DNA of 64,000 bases from an uncultured Litoreibacter sp. (GTDB lineage Bacteria > Pseudomonadota > Alphaproteobacteria > Rhodobacterales > Rhodobacteraceae): contig CANMWQ010000003.1 in assembly GCA_947501685.1 (NCBI GenBank), positions 434,001-498,000 of the forward strand, given 5' to 3'. This document shows positions 18,996-26,749 of this stretch, one piece after another (positions within the stretch are counted from its first letter, which is position 1; the number at the start of each line of letters is the position of its first letter). Position numbers and translations under genes: made by a program. The notes below the pieces were generated by a model. It made no database searches, was not told where the DNA came from, and worked only from the letters and a program-made list of their open reading frames with translations.

Positions 18996-19030
18996 AAAAA
19001 AACCGCGCCACCCGATCGGGCTGGCGCGGT
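18996..19030 (-). terminator. Rho-independent terminator of the Ala-rich protein gene
   Basis: On the minus strand, a perfect 9-bp stem ACCGCGCCA/TGGCGCGGT (arms 19022-19030 and 19002-19010) with an 11-nt loop is followed by a run of seven T. It begins 27 bp after the stop of the Ala-rich gene. The fpr transcript reads in from the other side, where the downstream T-run is absent. Confidence 0.8.
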
Positions 19031-19056
19031 TCTTGCTGTCTCAAACGCGGTTGGTC

Positions 19057-19854
19057 TTATTGACCAATTGCGGCTTTGACTGCATCGAGAGCCGTTTGCA
19101 GCAGCTCAGGATTGTCCTTCGCGGCGTCGAGGCCCTTTTTCAAGGTGGTGTTCAACAGCGGGTTGGACACGTTCTCGTCGATCATCGCGACGGTTTGGTC
19201 ATAGTCAAAACCCGCCACGGTCAGGGCTTCTGCCTCAGCCGCCGTGTCAGTTGCCGTGTCAGTCACCGCGTCAGTTGCAGCCTCGGCTTCTTCGGTCACA
19301 GCGTCCGTCGCGGTCTCCGCGCCTTCCGTCACAGCATCCGCTGCGGCTTCGGCCTCTTCGGTCACGGCGTCAGCGGCGGTGTCGGCTGCGGCTTCCGCCT
19401 CAGCAGCGGCAGCGGCGGCTTCCTCTTCGGCGGCTTCAGCGGCAGCGGCGGCCTCGGCTGCGGCGGCTTCTTCAGCGGCTTTCGCCTCTTCGGCCAGCTT
19501 GGCCGCTTCTGCCTCAGCTGCTTCCGCCGCAGCGGCGGCTTCAGCGGTCGCGGCTTCTTCAGCGGCTTTGGCTTCTTCTGCCAGCTTCGCGGCTTCCTCT
19601 TCTGCGGCGGCGGCGGCCTCAGCGGCTGCGGCCTCCGCTTCAGCAGTCGCAGCAGCGGCCGCTTCTTCTGCCGCTTTGGCCGCCTCTGCGGCCTCGGCTT
19701 CTACTGTCGCCGCGGCTTCTTCAGCGGCCTTTGTGGCCTCGGCAGCACTGTCATCGCCAGAGAACCAGCCCATAGCGCTTGCTGGCGCGACAGATGTGGC
19801 CCCCATCACGGCGGCGAGGACTAGAGCGGATACAACGTGCTTACGCATTTTCAA
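19057..19854 (-). CDS. Exported alanine/glutamate-rich repeat protein (LEA-like) with conserved C-terminal domain
   Basis: The 265-residue protein has a signal peptide (HVVSALVLAAVMGATSVAPASA). A long Ala/Glu/Lys-rich helical region follows (about 35-205). Within it, a 29-residue unit beginning AAKLAEEAKAAEEAA occurs twice in tandem. Then come 11-residue repeats of the type DAVTEEAEAA(A/T), similar in period to group-3 LEA proteins. The last 55 residues (LTVAGFDYDQTVAMIDENVS onward) are non-repetitive and look globular. The function is unknown; a periplasmic coiled-coil or stress-protective role is inference. The opposite strand carries long Ser/Ala-rich open frames that are composition artefacts. 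Confidence 0.8.
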   Translation of the reverse strand: MKMRKHVVSALVLAAVMGATSVAPASAMGWFSGDDSAAEATKAAEEAAATVEAEAAEAAKAAEEAAAAATAEAEAAAAEAAAAAEEEAAKLAEEAKAAEEAATAEAAAAAEAAEAEAAKLAEEAKAAEEAAAAEAAAAAEAAEEEAAAAAAEAEAAADTAADAVTEEAEAAADAVTEGAETATDAVTEEAEAATDAVTDTATDTAAEAEALTVAGFDYDQTVAMIDENVSNPLLNTTLKKGLDAAKDNPELLQTALDAVKAAIGQ

Positions 19855-19975
19855 ATTCCTTTGGTTTCAAGGGCATTTGGCCCCCACGGTGCTGATCTAT
19901 GGCCTATCTGCCGGAAGAACAACGTCACAACGGGGGGAAAGGTTGCCAAATAGCGGCATTGCGCCGAAATCGCGC

Positions 19976-20004
19976 TTGAACCGCGCCACCGCGCCCCTTA
20001 CCTT
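19976..20004 (+). promoter_or_regulatory. Candidate sigma70-type promoter of infC
   Basis: TTGAAC (19976-19981) and TACCTT (19999-20004) are separated by 17 nt. The predicted transcription start near 20011 leaves a leader of about 36 nt to the AUA codon at 20047. It would leave under 10 nt to the GTG at 20020, which argues against GTG as the start. Confidence 0.45.
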
Positions 20005-20046
20005 GCCCACTCACGATACGTGGCAATCACACAAGGAATAGACACC

Positions 20047-20592
20047 ATAGCCCGCAGACCTCACAACGCGCCTCCGCAGCGCGAAACCGGCCCCCGCGTC
20101 AATGATCGCATCCGCTCCGACGAAATCCGCCTTATCGGCGCAGAAGGCGAAAATGTAGGGGTTGTGACCCCCGCCCGCGCCATGCAGATGGCCGACGAGG
20201 TCGGGCTCGACCTGGTCGAAATTTCGCCAAATGCCAACCCGCCCGTGTGCAAAATCATGGATTTCGGCAAATATAAATACGAGACCCAGAAGAAAGAGGC
20301 CGAGGCGCGCAAGAAGCAAAAGATCATCGAGATCAAGGAAGTCAAATTCCGGCCCAACACCGACACCAACGACTATGACGTCAAAATGCGCAACGTGTTC
20401 AAGTTCCTTGAAAACGGCGACAAGGTGAAGGTGACCCTGCGGTTCCGTGGCCGGGAAATGGCCCACCTCAATCTAGGCCGCGAGCTTCTGGAACGTGTCG
20501 CCGCCGACGTAGAAGGCTCGGGCAAGGTCGAGAACATGCCCAAAATGGAAGGCCGCCAGATGATCATGCTGATCGGCCCGCTGAAGAACTAA
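20047..20592 (+). CDS. infC: Translation initiation factor IF-3, apparent AUA start
   Basis: IF-3 binds the 30S subunit and proofreads start-codon selection. From ATA at 20047 the protein is 181 residues ([20 protein letters not shown]...) with the N-domain, a Lys/Glu-rich linker (about 75-95) and the C-domain ending IGPLKN. AAGGAA at 20033-20038 sits 8 nt before the ATA, ideal spacing. The only standard in-frame start, GTG at 20020, has no ribosome binding site and lies almost at the predicted transcript start. Non-AUG starts in infC allow autorepression by IF-3 (AUU in E. coli). The gene is divergent from the Ala-rich protein. Confidence 0.9.
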   Translation: MARRPHNAPPQRETGPRVNDRIRSDEIRLIGAEGENVGVVTPARAMQMADEVGLDLVEISPNANPPVCKIMDFGKYKYETQKKEAEARKKQKIIEIKEVKFRPNTDTNDYDVKMRNVFKFLENGDKVKVTLRFRGREMAHLNLGRELLERVAADVEGSGKVENMPKMEGRQMIMLIGPLKN

Positions 20593-20615
20593 TCGTTTCT
20601 GCGCTGCAATGTTTC

Positions 20616-20649
20616 AACCCCGCTCCGGCCTCCGGATGCGGGGTTTTTT
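20616..20649 (+). terminator. Rho-independent terminator of infC
   Basis: The 8-bp stem AACCCCGC (20616-20623)/GCGGGGTT (20638-20645), with an inner TCCGG/CCGGA pairing, is followed by T6. It starts 24 bp after the infC stop. Its T-run overlaps the stop codon of the convergent molybdopterin-binding protein gene. Confidence 0.85.
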
Positions 20650-21646
20650 AGGTTCCTTTGCCCGGCCCGCCACGCGGCTGCCCGCGCTGCGGGATCTCTT
20701 TGAGCAAGCCGCCCACGCCCATGCCTGCAATATCCGCGCTGGAGACCTCCAGCCCGCAGGCCACCCGCTCGAGCACCCAATCCGCGCCATTCAGCGCAGG
20801 CGCGCGGGCGCAGCCCGGCAGGCCGACTACGGGTTTTTCGTTCAAATGGCCCAAGAACAGCAGGTTGCCAGGATCCACCGGCATGCCAAAACGGGTGACC
20901 TCCCCGCCCGCCGCGCGCAGCGCTTGCGGGGCCACGTCATGCGCGTCTGAGGTGGCCGAGGCGGTCAGGATCAGAGCCAGATCGCTGCGCGACGCCCCCA
21001 ACGCCTGCGCGATGGCCTGCTCCTCATGCGGCACGGCTGTTACGTCTTCCAGCGTCATCCCCAAAGCCTCCAAGCGCCCTTGAATGGCCGCAACACCCTT
21101 GTCCATATCGGGCTCAGCCCCGGTTTGGGTCACGATCAGCGTCGCCGTCTGCAACGACACCGGCACGAGCCCCACAGCACCCGCGCCCGCCGCCTGCTCC
21201 GCCGCGCGCAGCGCCATGTCGGGCACCCCGTAGGAGATGATTTTCACCGTGGCCAACATCCCGCCTTCGCCCATCCGGGTGAGCGGTGCTACAGTGGCGC
21301 AGGTGATCATGTCGTGGCACGCGTTCAGCGCATCAATGGCCGACGCGTCGATCCGGGCCACGCCCGGCCCTTTGGCCAGCAGGTTGACCCGCCCGGTAAA
21401 GGCTTGCGTCATCTCAACGCCCTGCCCGGCCAGTGCCGCCGCGACCCGCGTGGCGGCCTCGTTTTCGTCTATGTCGCTGGGGTCGAGCCGGGCCACGACC
21501 ACCTCGCTCAGCCCTGCCTTTTGCAGCGCCACAAGGTCGTCCGCGCCCAGCACCGCGCCTTTGCGCATCCGCAAATCGCCCGCGCGCACCGAGTGTGCCA
21601 GCACGGCGCCGAGCGCCTCTGAAACCGGCACCGCCCCGAATGTCAC
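20648..21646 (-). CDS. Molybdopterin-binding (MoCF/MoeA-like) domain protein
   Basis: The 332-residue protein begins MTFGAVPVSEALGAVLAHSV, like the start of MoeA-type domain II. Its second half contains a MoCF_biosynth fold (ILTASATSDAHDVAPQALRAAGGEVTRFGMPVDPGNLLFLG, PVVGLPGCARAPALNGADWVLERV). In related bacteria this module is often fused to a MobA-like cytidylyltransferase; here the partner domain is absent. It overlaps xdhC by four bases, so it probably handles molybdenum cofactor for the same enzyme. The exact reaction is not determinable. Confidence 0.8.
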   Translation of the reverse strand: MTFGAVPVSEALGAVLAHSVRAGDLRMRKGAVLGADDLVALQKAGLSEVVVARLDPSDIDENEAATRVAAALAGQGVEMTQAFTGRVNLLAKGPGVARIDASAIDALNACHDMITCATVAPLTRMGEGGMLATVKIISYGVPDMALRAAEQAAGAGAVGLVPVSLQTATLIVTQTGAEPDMDKGVAAIQGRLEALGMTLEDVTAVPHEEQAIAQALGASRSDLALILTASATSDAHDVAPQALRAAGGEVTRFGMPVDPGNLLFLGHLNEKPVVGLPGCARAPALNGADWVLERVACGLEVSSADIAGMGVGGLLKEIPQRGQPRGGPGKGT

Positions 21647-22626
21647 GTTTTGCGCCCTTTGGGGCCGCGCAGCTGCAGGATGATCTGCGCCATGATCGAA
21701 ACCGCGATCTCCGCGGGGGATTTGCCGCCAATGTCCAGCCCCACCGGCGCGTGGATGCGGGCGATGTCGTCAGGCGAAAACCCCGCCTGCATCAGCCGGT
21801 CCACGCGTTTGGCATGGGTCCGGGTCGAACCGAGCGCGCCCACATAGAACGCCTTCGAGCGCAGCGCCACGGTGAGCGCAGGATCGTCAATCTTGGGGTC
21901 ATGGCTGAGTGTGACCACGGCGCAGCGATGGTCGGGCGCAAAGGCCTCCAGCGCCTCGTCGGGCCAGTCATGGACCAGCACGTCGCCCGGGAAACGGGCG
22001 GCACTCGCGAAGGCCTCGCGCGGGTCGATCAGCACCGGGTCGAACCCCGCCAGCCGCGCCATCGTCACCAAGGGCTGCGCGATATGGACAGCACCCACGA
22101 TGGCCATGCGCAAGGGCGGGTTGTGAATGGTTACGAAACGCGCGCAGTCGAACCCCGATTTGTCCGACAGGAACCGCTCGCCATAGGCCTCGTTGGGAGA
22201 GACCAGCCGCCGCGTCCAGACTTGCGTATTCACCTCATAGCCTACGGCCTCGCGGGCCTCAGTCTTGGAGACCAGCTCCGCCAAAAGCGCCTCCGGGATC
22301 GCGTCGCCTACGGGCTCCACCAGGATGCGGATCGTGCCGCCACAGGCCAGCCCCACGGCGAAGGCCTCGTCATCGCTGACGCCATATTCGAGCAGCCGCG
22401 GCGCGCCAGCTTCAAGCGCTTCAAGCGCCTCCACCACAACCGCCCCCTCAACGCAGCCGCCCGAAACCGAGCCCATGATGTCGCCCTGCCCGCTGATCGC
22501 CAATTGGCTGCCCACCGGGCGCGGCGCGGAGCCCCATGTCTCCACCACCGTGGCCAGAGCCGCGCCTGTCCCATCGCGGTGCCAGCGCAGGGCGATGGCG
22601 GGCATATTATCTTGGGCTGTCGTCAC
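21643..22626 (-). CDS. xdhC: XdhC/CoxI family molybdenum-cofactor insertion chaperone
   Basis: The 327-residue protein has the XdhC N-terminal motifs ATVVETWGSAPRPVGSQLAI and SGGCVEGAVVVEAL. A Rossmann-like C-terminal domain follows (MAIVGAVHIAQPLVTMARLAGF, VVTLSHDPKIDDPAL, YVGALGSTRTHAKR). XdhC proteins bind sulfurated Mo cofactor and deliver it to xanthine-dehydrogenase-type hydroxylases. The start is a GTG at 22626 with GAGGA 7 nt upstream, overlapping the preceding gene by 20 bp. The hydroxylase itself is not in the window. Confidence 0.88.
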   Translation of the reverse strand: MTTAQDNMPAIALRWHRDGTGAALATVVETWGSAPRPVGSQLAISGQGDIMGSVSGGCVEGAVVVEALEALEAGAPRLLEYGVSDDEAFAVGLACGGTIRILVEPVGDAIPEALLAELVSKTEAREAVGYEVNTQVWTRRLVSPNEAYGERFLSDKSGFDCARFVTIHNPPLRMAIVGAVHIAQPLVTMARLAGFDPVLIDPREAFASAARFPGDVLVHDWPDEALEAFAPDHRCAVVTLSHDPKIDDPALTVALRSKAFYVGALGSTRTHAKRVDRLMQAGFSPDDIARIHAPVGLDIGGKSPAEIAVSIMAQIILQLRGPKGRKT

Positions 22627-23080
22627 GCGGTATCCTCGTCAGAAAGCAATTGTTCACAGCAGATCTGACATCAATGTAGGCGACATCGTGACGCGCGAAC
22701 AGCGTGTTTGCATAAGGCTCAACCTCGGTCTTTGGGGTGATCTGTCCCGTCCCATATATGATGCGGTCATCCTCGCTGTAAGCCTTGAGAAGATAGTGAG
22801 TCGAGGTCTCAAGAATGGGCGGAAGGCCCACACCATTCCACGGCGTGCAGTCTTTCGCGCAGAAGAAAATCGGGCCTTGTTCGGCGTAGGGCTGCGGCTT
22901 TGGAAAGGGTCTCGCCGACAGGATCAGCATCTCTTCGCCCGCGGGGACGGTATTCAGGCAGCAGCGGCAAGGTTTCCCCTTCCCGTCCGAGATGGCGCGT
23001 TCTGCGGGTTGGCCGTTTGCGTCCGGGCCGCCTGCGCGGACTGAGGCGATGAATTCAAGATCGTAGGGGATGGCTTTCAT
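22607..23080 (-). CDS. DUF1203 domain protein
   Basis: The 157-residue cytoplasmic protein has the DUF1203 pattern: CRCCLNTVPAGEEMLILSARPF, then PYAEQGPIFFCAKDC, and a terminal region AYIDVRSAVNNCFLTRI. A cysteine cluster (CRCC) near residue 40 might bind metal, though this is only suggested by spacing. It overlaps the downstream xdhC gene by 20 bp, which ties it to the molybdo-enzyme maturation set. An in-frame ATG ten codons upstream is less well supported. Confidence 0.8.
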   Translation of the reverse strand: MKAIPYDLEFIASVRAGGPDANGQPAERAISDGKGKPCRCCLNTVPAGEEMLILSARPFPKPQPYAEQGPIFFCAKDCTPWNGVGLPPILETSTHYLLKAYSEDDRIIYGTGQITPKTEVEPYANTLFARHDVAYIDVRSAVNNCFLTRIPRDDSPR

Positions 23081-23156
23081 GATCAGAGCTCCTGTTTTCG
23101 CTATGCCCATTACATGCCAATGGTCGCCCGTCCCTTGCGACCCGTTTCCTGCGGCT

Positions 23157-24410
23157 TCACGTGATCAGCCGTATCAGCCGCTGCTTCTCGCCAGCATCAT
23201 CCGGGCGTGAGAGTGCCTGCGCAAGCCCCTCCAGCGAGGCCACGCTATGACCCGCACGGAAACTGTCGACATGGGGCAGCATCGCCGCGATGCCGCGCGC
23301 TTTGGGGGCAAAACCGTCCCAGCGGAGCAGCGGGTTGAGCCAGATCACCTGCCGCGCCGACAGATGCAGCCGCTCCATTTCGCGGGCCAGAGCCTCCGGA
23401 TCGTCGCGGTCCAGCCCGTCGGTGATCAGCAGCACCACAGCGCCCTGCCCCATGACGCGGCGCGACCAGTCGCGATTGAATGCGTGCAGGCATGCGCCAA
23501 TGCGCGTGCCCCCCTCCCAATCCTGGGCCTCCGCGCCAGCAGCGGCAAGGGCCGCATCCACATCTCTGGCGCGCAAATGGCGGGTGATATTCGTGAGCCG
23601 CGTGCCAAAGGTGAAGGCATGCACTTTGGCCCATCCCGCGCCTTTCTGGCTGCTGACGGCGTGCAGGAAATGCAGCATGGCGCGGGAATAATGGCTCATC
23701 GAGCCGGAAATGTCGCACAGCGCCACCAGATTGGGCCAGCGTTGCCGCTGGGCTTTCAGCGACAGCGCGCGCATCTCGCCGCCCTCGCGCATGGCGCGGC
23801 GCAGCGTGGCGCGCAGGTCGATCACATTGCCCTGCGGTTTTGCCTGCAGCCGCCGCGAGCTCAGCGGTTTCACCGGCAGGCTGAGCCGCGCCAGCATCCG
23901 CTTGGCCTGCGCCATCTCTGCGTTGCTCATCTGCTCGAAATCGAGGCTGCGCAGACGTTCTTCGCCCGACATGGTGCGCGAGGCGTCGATCTCGATCTCA
24001 TTGCCGTCCTCGTCATGCTCGGGCTGCTCGACATTTTGGTTTGCACCTTCCAGCAGGGCCTCTGCGGCGCGTTTTTCAGCCGGTTTGGCGCGGCGCTCTT
24101 CCTGCACGCCCCGGATCGCCGGGGTCAGCGCGGCAATCATATGCTCCAGATAGCGCGGGTCTCGCCAGAACAGGCGGAAAATCTGGGCAAAGACCACGCG
24201 ATGCTCCGCGCGGGAGACGAACACGGCCTGCAAGATATGGTAGAAATCATGCTTCTGCGAAAAGCCCGCTACTTCCACCGCGCGGATGGCATCAAGCACG
24301 CGGGAGGGGCCCACGGGAATGCCCGCAGCGCGCAGGGCGCGCGCGAACCAGATGATGTTATGGGCCAGCTTGCCATCTTCGGGAATATCAAGGGGGAGAT
24401 GTTCAGCCAC
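23157..24410 (-). CDS. CoxE-like VWA-domain protein
   Basis: The 417-residue protein carries a C-terminal von Willebrand A domain with an intact MIDAS motif DISGSMS, and a downstream LLITDGLDRDDPEAL segment. The N-terminal helical part is typical of CoxE/YehP-like proteins paired with MoxR ATPases. In Oligotropha CoxE works with CoxD to mature the [CuSMoO2] site of CO dehydrogenase. Here the partner ATPase gene lies just upstream on the same strand, separated by a hairpin repeat. The start is a GTG. Confidence 0.87.
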   Translation of the reverse strand: MAEHLPLDIPEDGKLAHNIIWFARALRAAGIPVGPSRVLDAIRAVEVAGFSQKHDFYHILQAVFVSRAEHRVVFAQIFRLFWRDPRYLEHMIAALTPAIRGVQEERRAKPAEKRAAEALLEGANQNVEQPEHDEDGNEIEIDASRTMSGEERLRSLDFEQMSNAEMAQAKRMLARLSLPVKPLSSRRLQAKPQGNVIDLRATLRRAMREGGEMRALSLKAQRQRWPNLVALCDISGSMSHYSRAMLHFLHAVSSQKGAGWAKVHAFTFGTRLTNITRHLRARDVDAALAAAGAEAQDWEGGTRIGACLHAFNRDWSRRVMGQGAVVLLITDGLDRDDPEALAREMERLHLSARQVIWLNPLLRWDGFAPKARGIAAMLPHVDSFRAGHSVASLEGLAQALSRPDDAGEKQRLIRLIT

Positions 24411-24423
24411 GGCTCAGTGTTAT

Positions 24424-24470
24424 GGGGGCGCTGCCCCCAAACCCCCGGAGTATTTTTGAAGCAGTGATAG
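24424..24470 (-). repeat. 3'-end hairpin repeat family I, copy A
   Basis: On the minus strand the unit starts with the conserved head CTATCACTGCTTC + AAAAATACTCC (head 24442-24470). It ends in the perfect hairpin GGGGGC-AGC-GCCCCC (24424-24438). It lies downstream of the MoxR-like gene and upstream of the CoxE-like gene, oriented with transcription. The head is identical to copies at 49419 and 60317. Confidence 0.85.
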
Positions 24471-24500
24471 ACGCGAGGCTATCACGGGGGAGAGGTGCGG

Positions 24501-25412
24501 TCATGCGGGGGTGAGCTCGGCGCGGACCTCGTCGAGGATGCGTTTGGCTTCAGAGCCTTGGATTTTCTGGATGTCGTCTTGATATTTAAGGATCGCGCCC
24601 AGCGTGTCGGCGATCACCTCGGGCGACATGGTCAGCGCGTCAAGCGCCAGCAGGCATTTCGCCCAGTCGATGGTTTCAGCGACGCCGGGTTTCTTGAACA
24701 GATCTTCGGTGCGCAATTTCTGTACAAAGGCTACGATCTGGCGGCTCAGCGCCTCCTGGGCTTCGGGCGCGCGGGCGCTGAGGATCTCAAGCTCGCGGTC
24801 GAAGTCAGGATAGTCGACCCAGTGATACAGGCAGCGGCGTTTCAGCGCGTCATGCACCTCGCGGGTGCGGTTTGAGGTGACGATCACAATCGGCGGCTCG
24901 GCGGCTTTGATCGTGCCGATCTCGGGAATGGTGACCTGAAAATCGCTGAGCGCCTCCAACAGAAATGCCTCGAACGGCTCGTCAGTGCGGTCCAACTCGT
25001 CAATCAAGAGCACGGGCGGGCCACCCTCTTGGGGTTGCATCGCCTCCAGCAAGGGCCGTGCGGTGAGGTAATCGTCTGAGAACAGCTCTGCCTGCAGGGC
25101 TGCTTTATCCGCCCCGCCTGAGGCTTCGGCGGCGCGGATCGCCACCATCTGCGCCGGAAAGTTCCATTCATAGACCGCCGAGGACGCGTCCAGCCCCTCA
25201 TAGCATTGCAGCCGGATCAACCGACGCCCCAACCCTGCGGCCAGCGCCTTGGCGATCTCGGTTTTGCCGGTCCCCGCCTCGCCTTCCAGAAACAGCGGGC
25301 GGCCCAGCTTGAGGGCCAGAAACACCACCGTGGCCAGCGACCGGCCACAGACGTAATCCTGCCCCGCCAAAAGCGTCTGGGTGTCGTCGATTGAGCTGGG
25401 CATTGCGATCAT
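24501..25412 (-). CDS. MoxR/CoxD-like AAA+ ATPase
   Basis: The 303-residue AAA+ ATPase has Walker A GEAGTGKT (44-51), Walker B LLIDELDRTDE and a sensor region VTSNRTREVHDALKRRC. It belongs to the MoxR group that acts with VWA proteins as a metal-centre or complex-assembly chaperone; CoxD in the CO dehydrogenase system is the closest analogue by context. The ATG at 25412 is chosen because GGAGGA sits 4 nt upstream; the frame opens 16 codons earlier. Confidence 0.88.
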   Translation of the reverse strand: MIAMPSSIDDTQTLLAGQDYVCGRSLATVVFLALKLGRPLFLEGEAGTGKTEIAKALAAGLGRRLIRLQCYEGLDASSAVYEWNFPAQMVAIRAAEASGGADKAALQAELFSDDYLTARPLLEAMQPQEGGPPVLLIDELDRTDEPFEAFLLEALSDFQVTIPEIGTIKAAEPPIVIVTSNRTREVHDALKRRCLYHWVDYPDFDRELEILSARAPEAQEALSRQIVAFVQKLRTEDLFKKPGVAETIDWAKCLLALDALTMSPEVIADTLGAILKYQDDIQKIQGSEAKRILDEVRAELTPA

Positions 25413-25525
25413 AGGGTCCTCCGGGTTCCCCATAGCTGCACCGATGCGCGGCGACGTCAAGCCAAGCGATTGCCTCTGCGTGGAGGGCGGCGTAGAAACG
25501 AGGTCACATCTCAGGGAGCATCGCG

Positions 25526-26746
25526 ATGAATATCAGCACCAAGATCACCGCCAAGGACGCGCCGGATATGGGGCCCTTTGACTGGCAGGACGCGTTCCGC
25601 CTTGAAGACCAGCTGTCCGAGGACGAGCGTATGCTGCGCGACGCGGCCAGCAGCTTTGCCAAAACCGAGCTGGCCCCCAAGGTGATCGACGCCTATCGCG
25701 AGGAAACCGCCGATCCCGCGATCTTCCGCAAAATGGGCGAAGCAGGTTTGCTGGGCCTGACCGTGCCCGAGGAATATGGCGGGCTGGGCGCGAATTACGT
25801 CACCTACGGGCTGGTCGCGCGCGAGATTGAGCGCGTCGACAGCGGCTATCGCTCGATGATGAGCGTGCAAAGCTCATTGGTGATGTACCCGATCTACGCT
25901 TACGGCTCCGAAGAGCAGCGCAAGAAATACCTGCCCAAGCTGGCCTCCGGCGCATTCATCGGCTGTTTCGGGCTGACCGAGCCGGATGCGGGCTCTGACC
26001 CGGCGGGCATGAAGACCGTGGCCAAGCAAAAGGGCGACGGCTACGTGATTTCCGGCTCCAAAATGTGGATTTCCAACGCACCCTTCGCTGATGTCTTTGT
26101 GGTCTGGGCCAAGTCCGAGGCACATGGCGGCAAGATTCGCGGCTTTGTGCTGGAAAAAGGCATGAAAGGCCTCTCCGCGCCAAAGATCGGCGGCAAGCTG
26201 TCCTTGCGGGCCTCCACCACAGGCGAGATCGTCATGGAGGGCGTCGAGGTTGGACCCGACGCGCTGTTGCCCAATGTCGAAGGCCTGAAGGGCCCGTTTG
26301 GTTGCCTGAACCGCGCGCGCTACGGGATCAGTTGGGGCGTCATGGGGGCTGCCGAGTTTTGCTGGCACGCCTCGCGCCAATACGGCCTGGACCGCAAGCA
26401 ATTTAACAAACCACTCGCCCAGACCCAGCTGTTCCAGAAGAAGCTGGCGGACATGGCCACAGAGATCACGTTGGGGCTGCAAGGCTCCCTGCGCCTGGGC
26501 CGGTTGATCGACGAGGGGCGCGCGGCGCCTGAGATGATCTCCCTGATGAAGCGCAACAATTGCGGCAAGGCGCTTGAGATCGCGCGCCACGCACGTGACA
26601 TGCATGGCGGCAACGGCATCTCGGAGGAGTTTCAGGTGATGCGTCACATGCTCAACCTTGAAACGGTCAACACCTATGAGGGCACCCATGACGTGCATGC
26701 GTTGATCTTGGGCCGCGCCATCACTGGGTTGCAGGCGTTCTTCTAG
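25526..26746 (+). CDS. gcdH: Glutaryl-CoA dehydrogenase
   Basis: The 406-residue acyl-CoA dehydrogenase oxidatively decarboxylates glutaryl-CoA to crotonyl-CoA in lysine/tryptophan catabolism. Diagnostic segments are [33 protein letters not shown] (flavin site) and the C-terminal [20 protein letters not shown], where Glu385 is the catalytic base. The SSLVMYPI and EGTHDVH context separates GcdH from other acyl-CoA dehydrogenases. AGGGAG precedes the ATG. It is a single gene, divergent from the MoxR-like operon and convergent with the glycosyltransferase gene after it. Confidence 0.94.
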   Translation: MNISTKITAKDAPDMGPFDWQDAFRLEDQLSEDERMLRDAASSFAKTELAPKVIDAYREETADPAIFRKMGEAGLLGLTVPEEYGGLGANYVTYGLVAREIERVDSGYRSMMSVQSSLVMYPIYAYGSEEQRKKYLPKLASGAFIGCFGLTEPDAGSDPAGMKTVAKQKGDGYVISGSKMWISNAPFADVFVVWAKSEAHGGKIRGFVLEKGMKGLSAPKIGGKLSLRASTTGEIVMEGVEVGPDALLPNVEGLKGPFGCLNRARYGISWGVMGAAEFCWHASRQYGLDRKQFNKPLAQTQLFQKKLADMATEITLGLQGSLRLGRLIDEGRAAPEMISLMKRNNCGKALEIARHARDMHGGNGISEEFQVMRHMLNLETVNTYEGTHDVHALILGRAITGLQAFF

Positions 26747-26749
26747 GGA

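Noticed and set aside
19244-20041. Long plus-strand Ser/Ala-rich and Arg/Leu/Pro-rich open frames opposite the Ala-rich protein gene
   Set aside because: They are antisense readings of GCN/GAN-rich repeat codons, have no ribosome binding site or domain, and overlap the infC promoter.
23247-24467. 406-codon plus-strand frame opposite the CoxE-like gene
   Set aside because: Antisense shadow; the MIDAS-bearing minus-strand protein is clearly the real gene.
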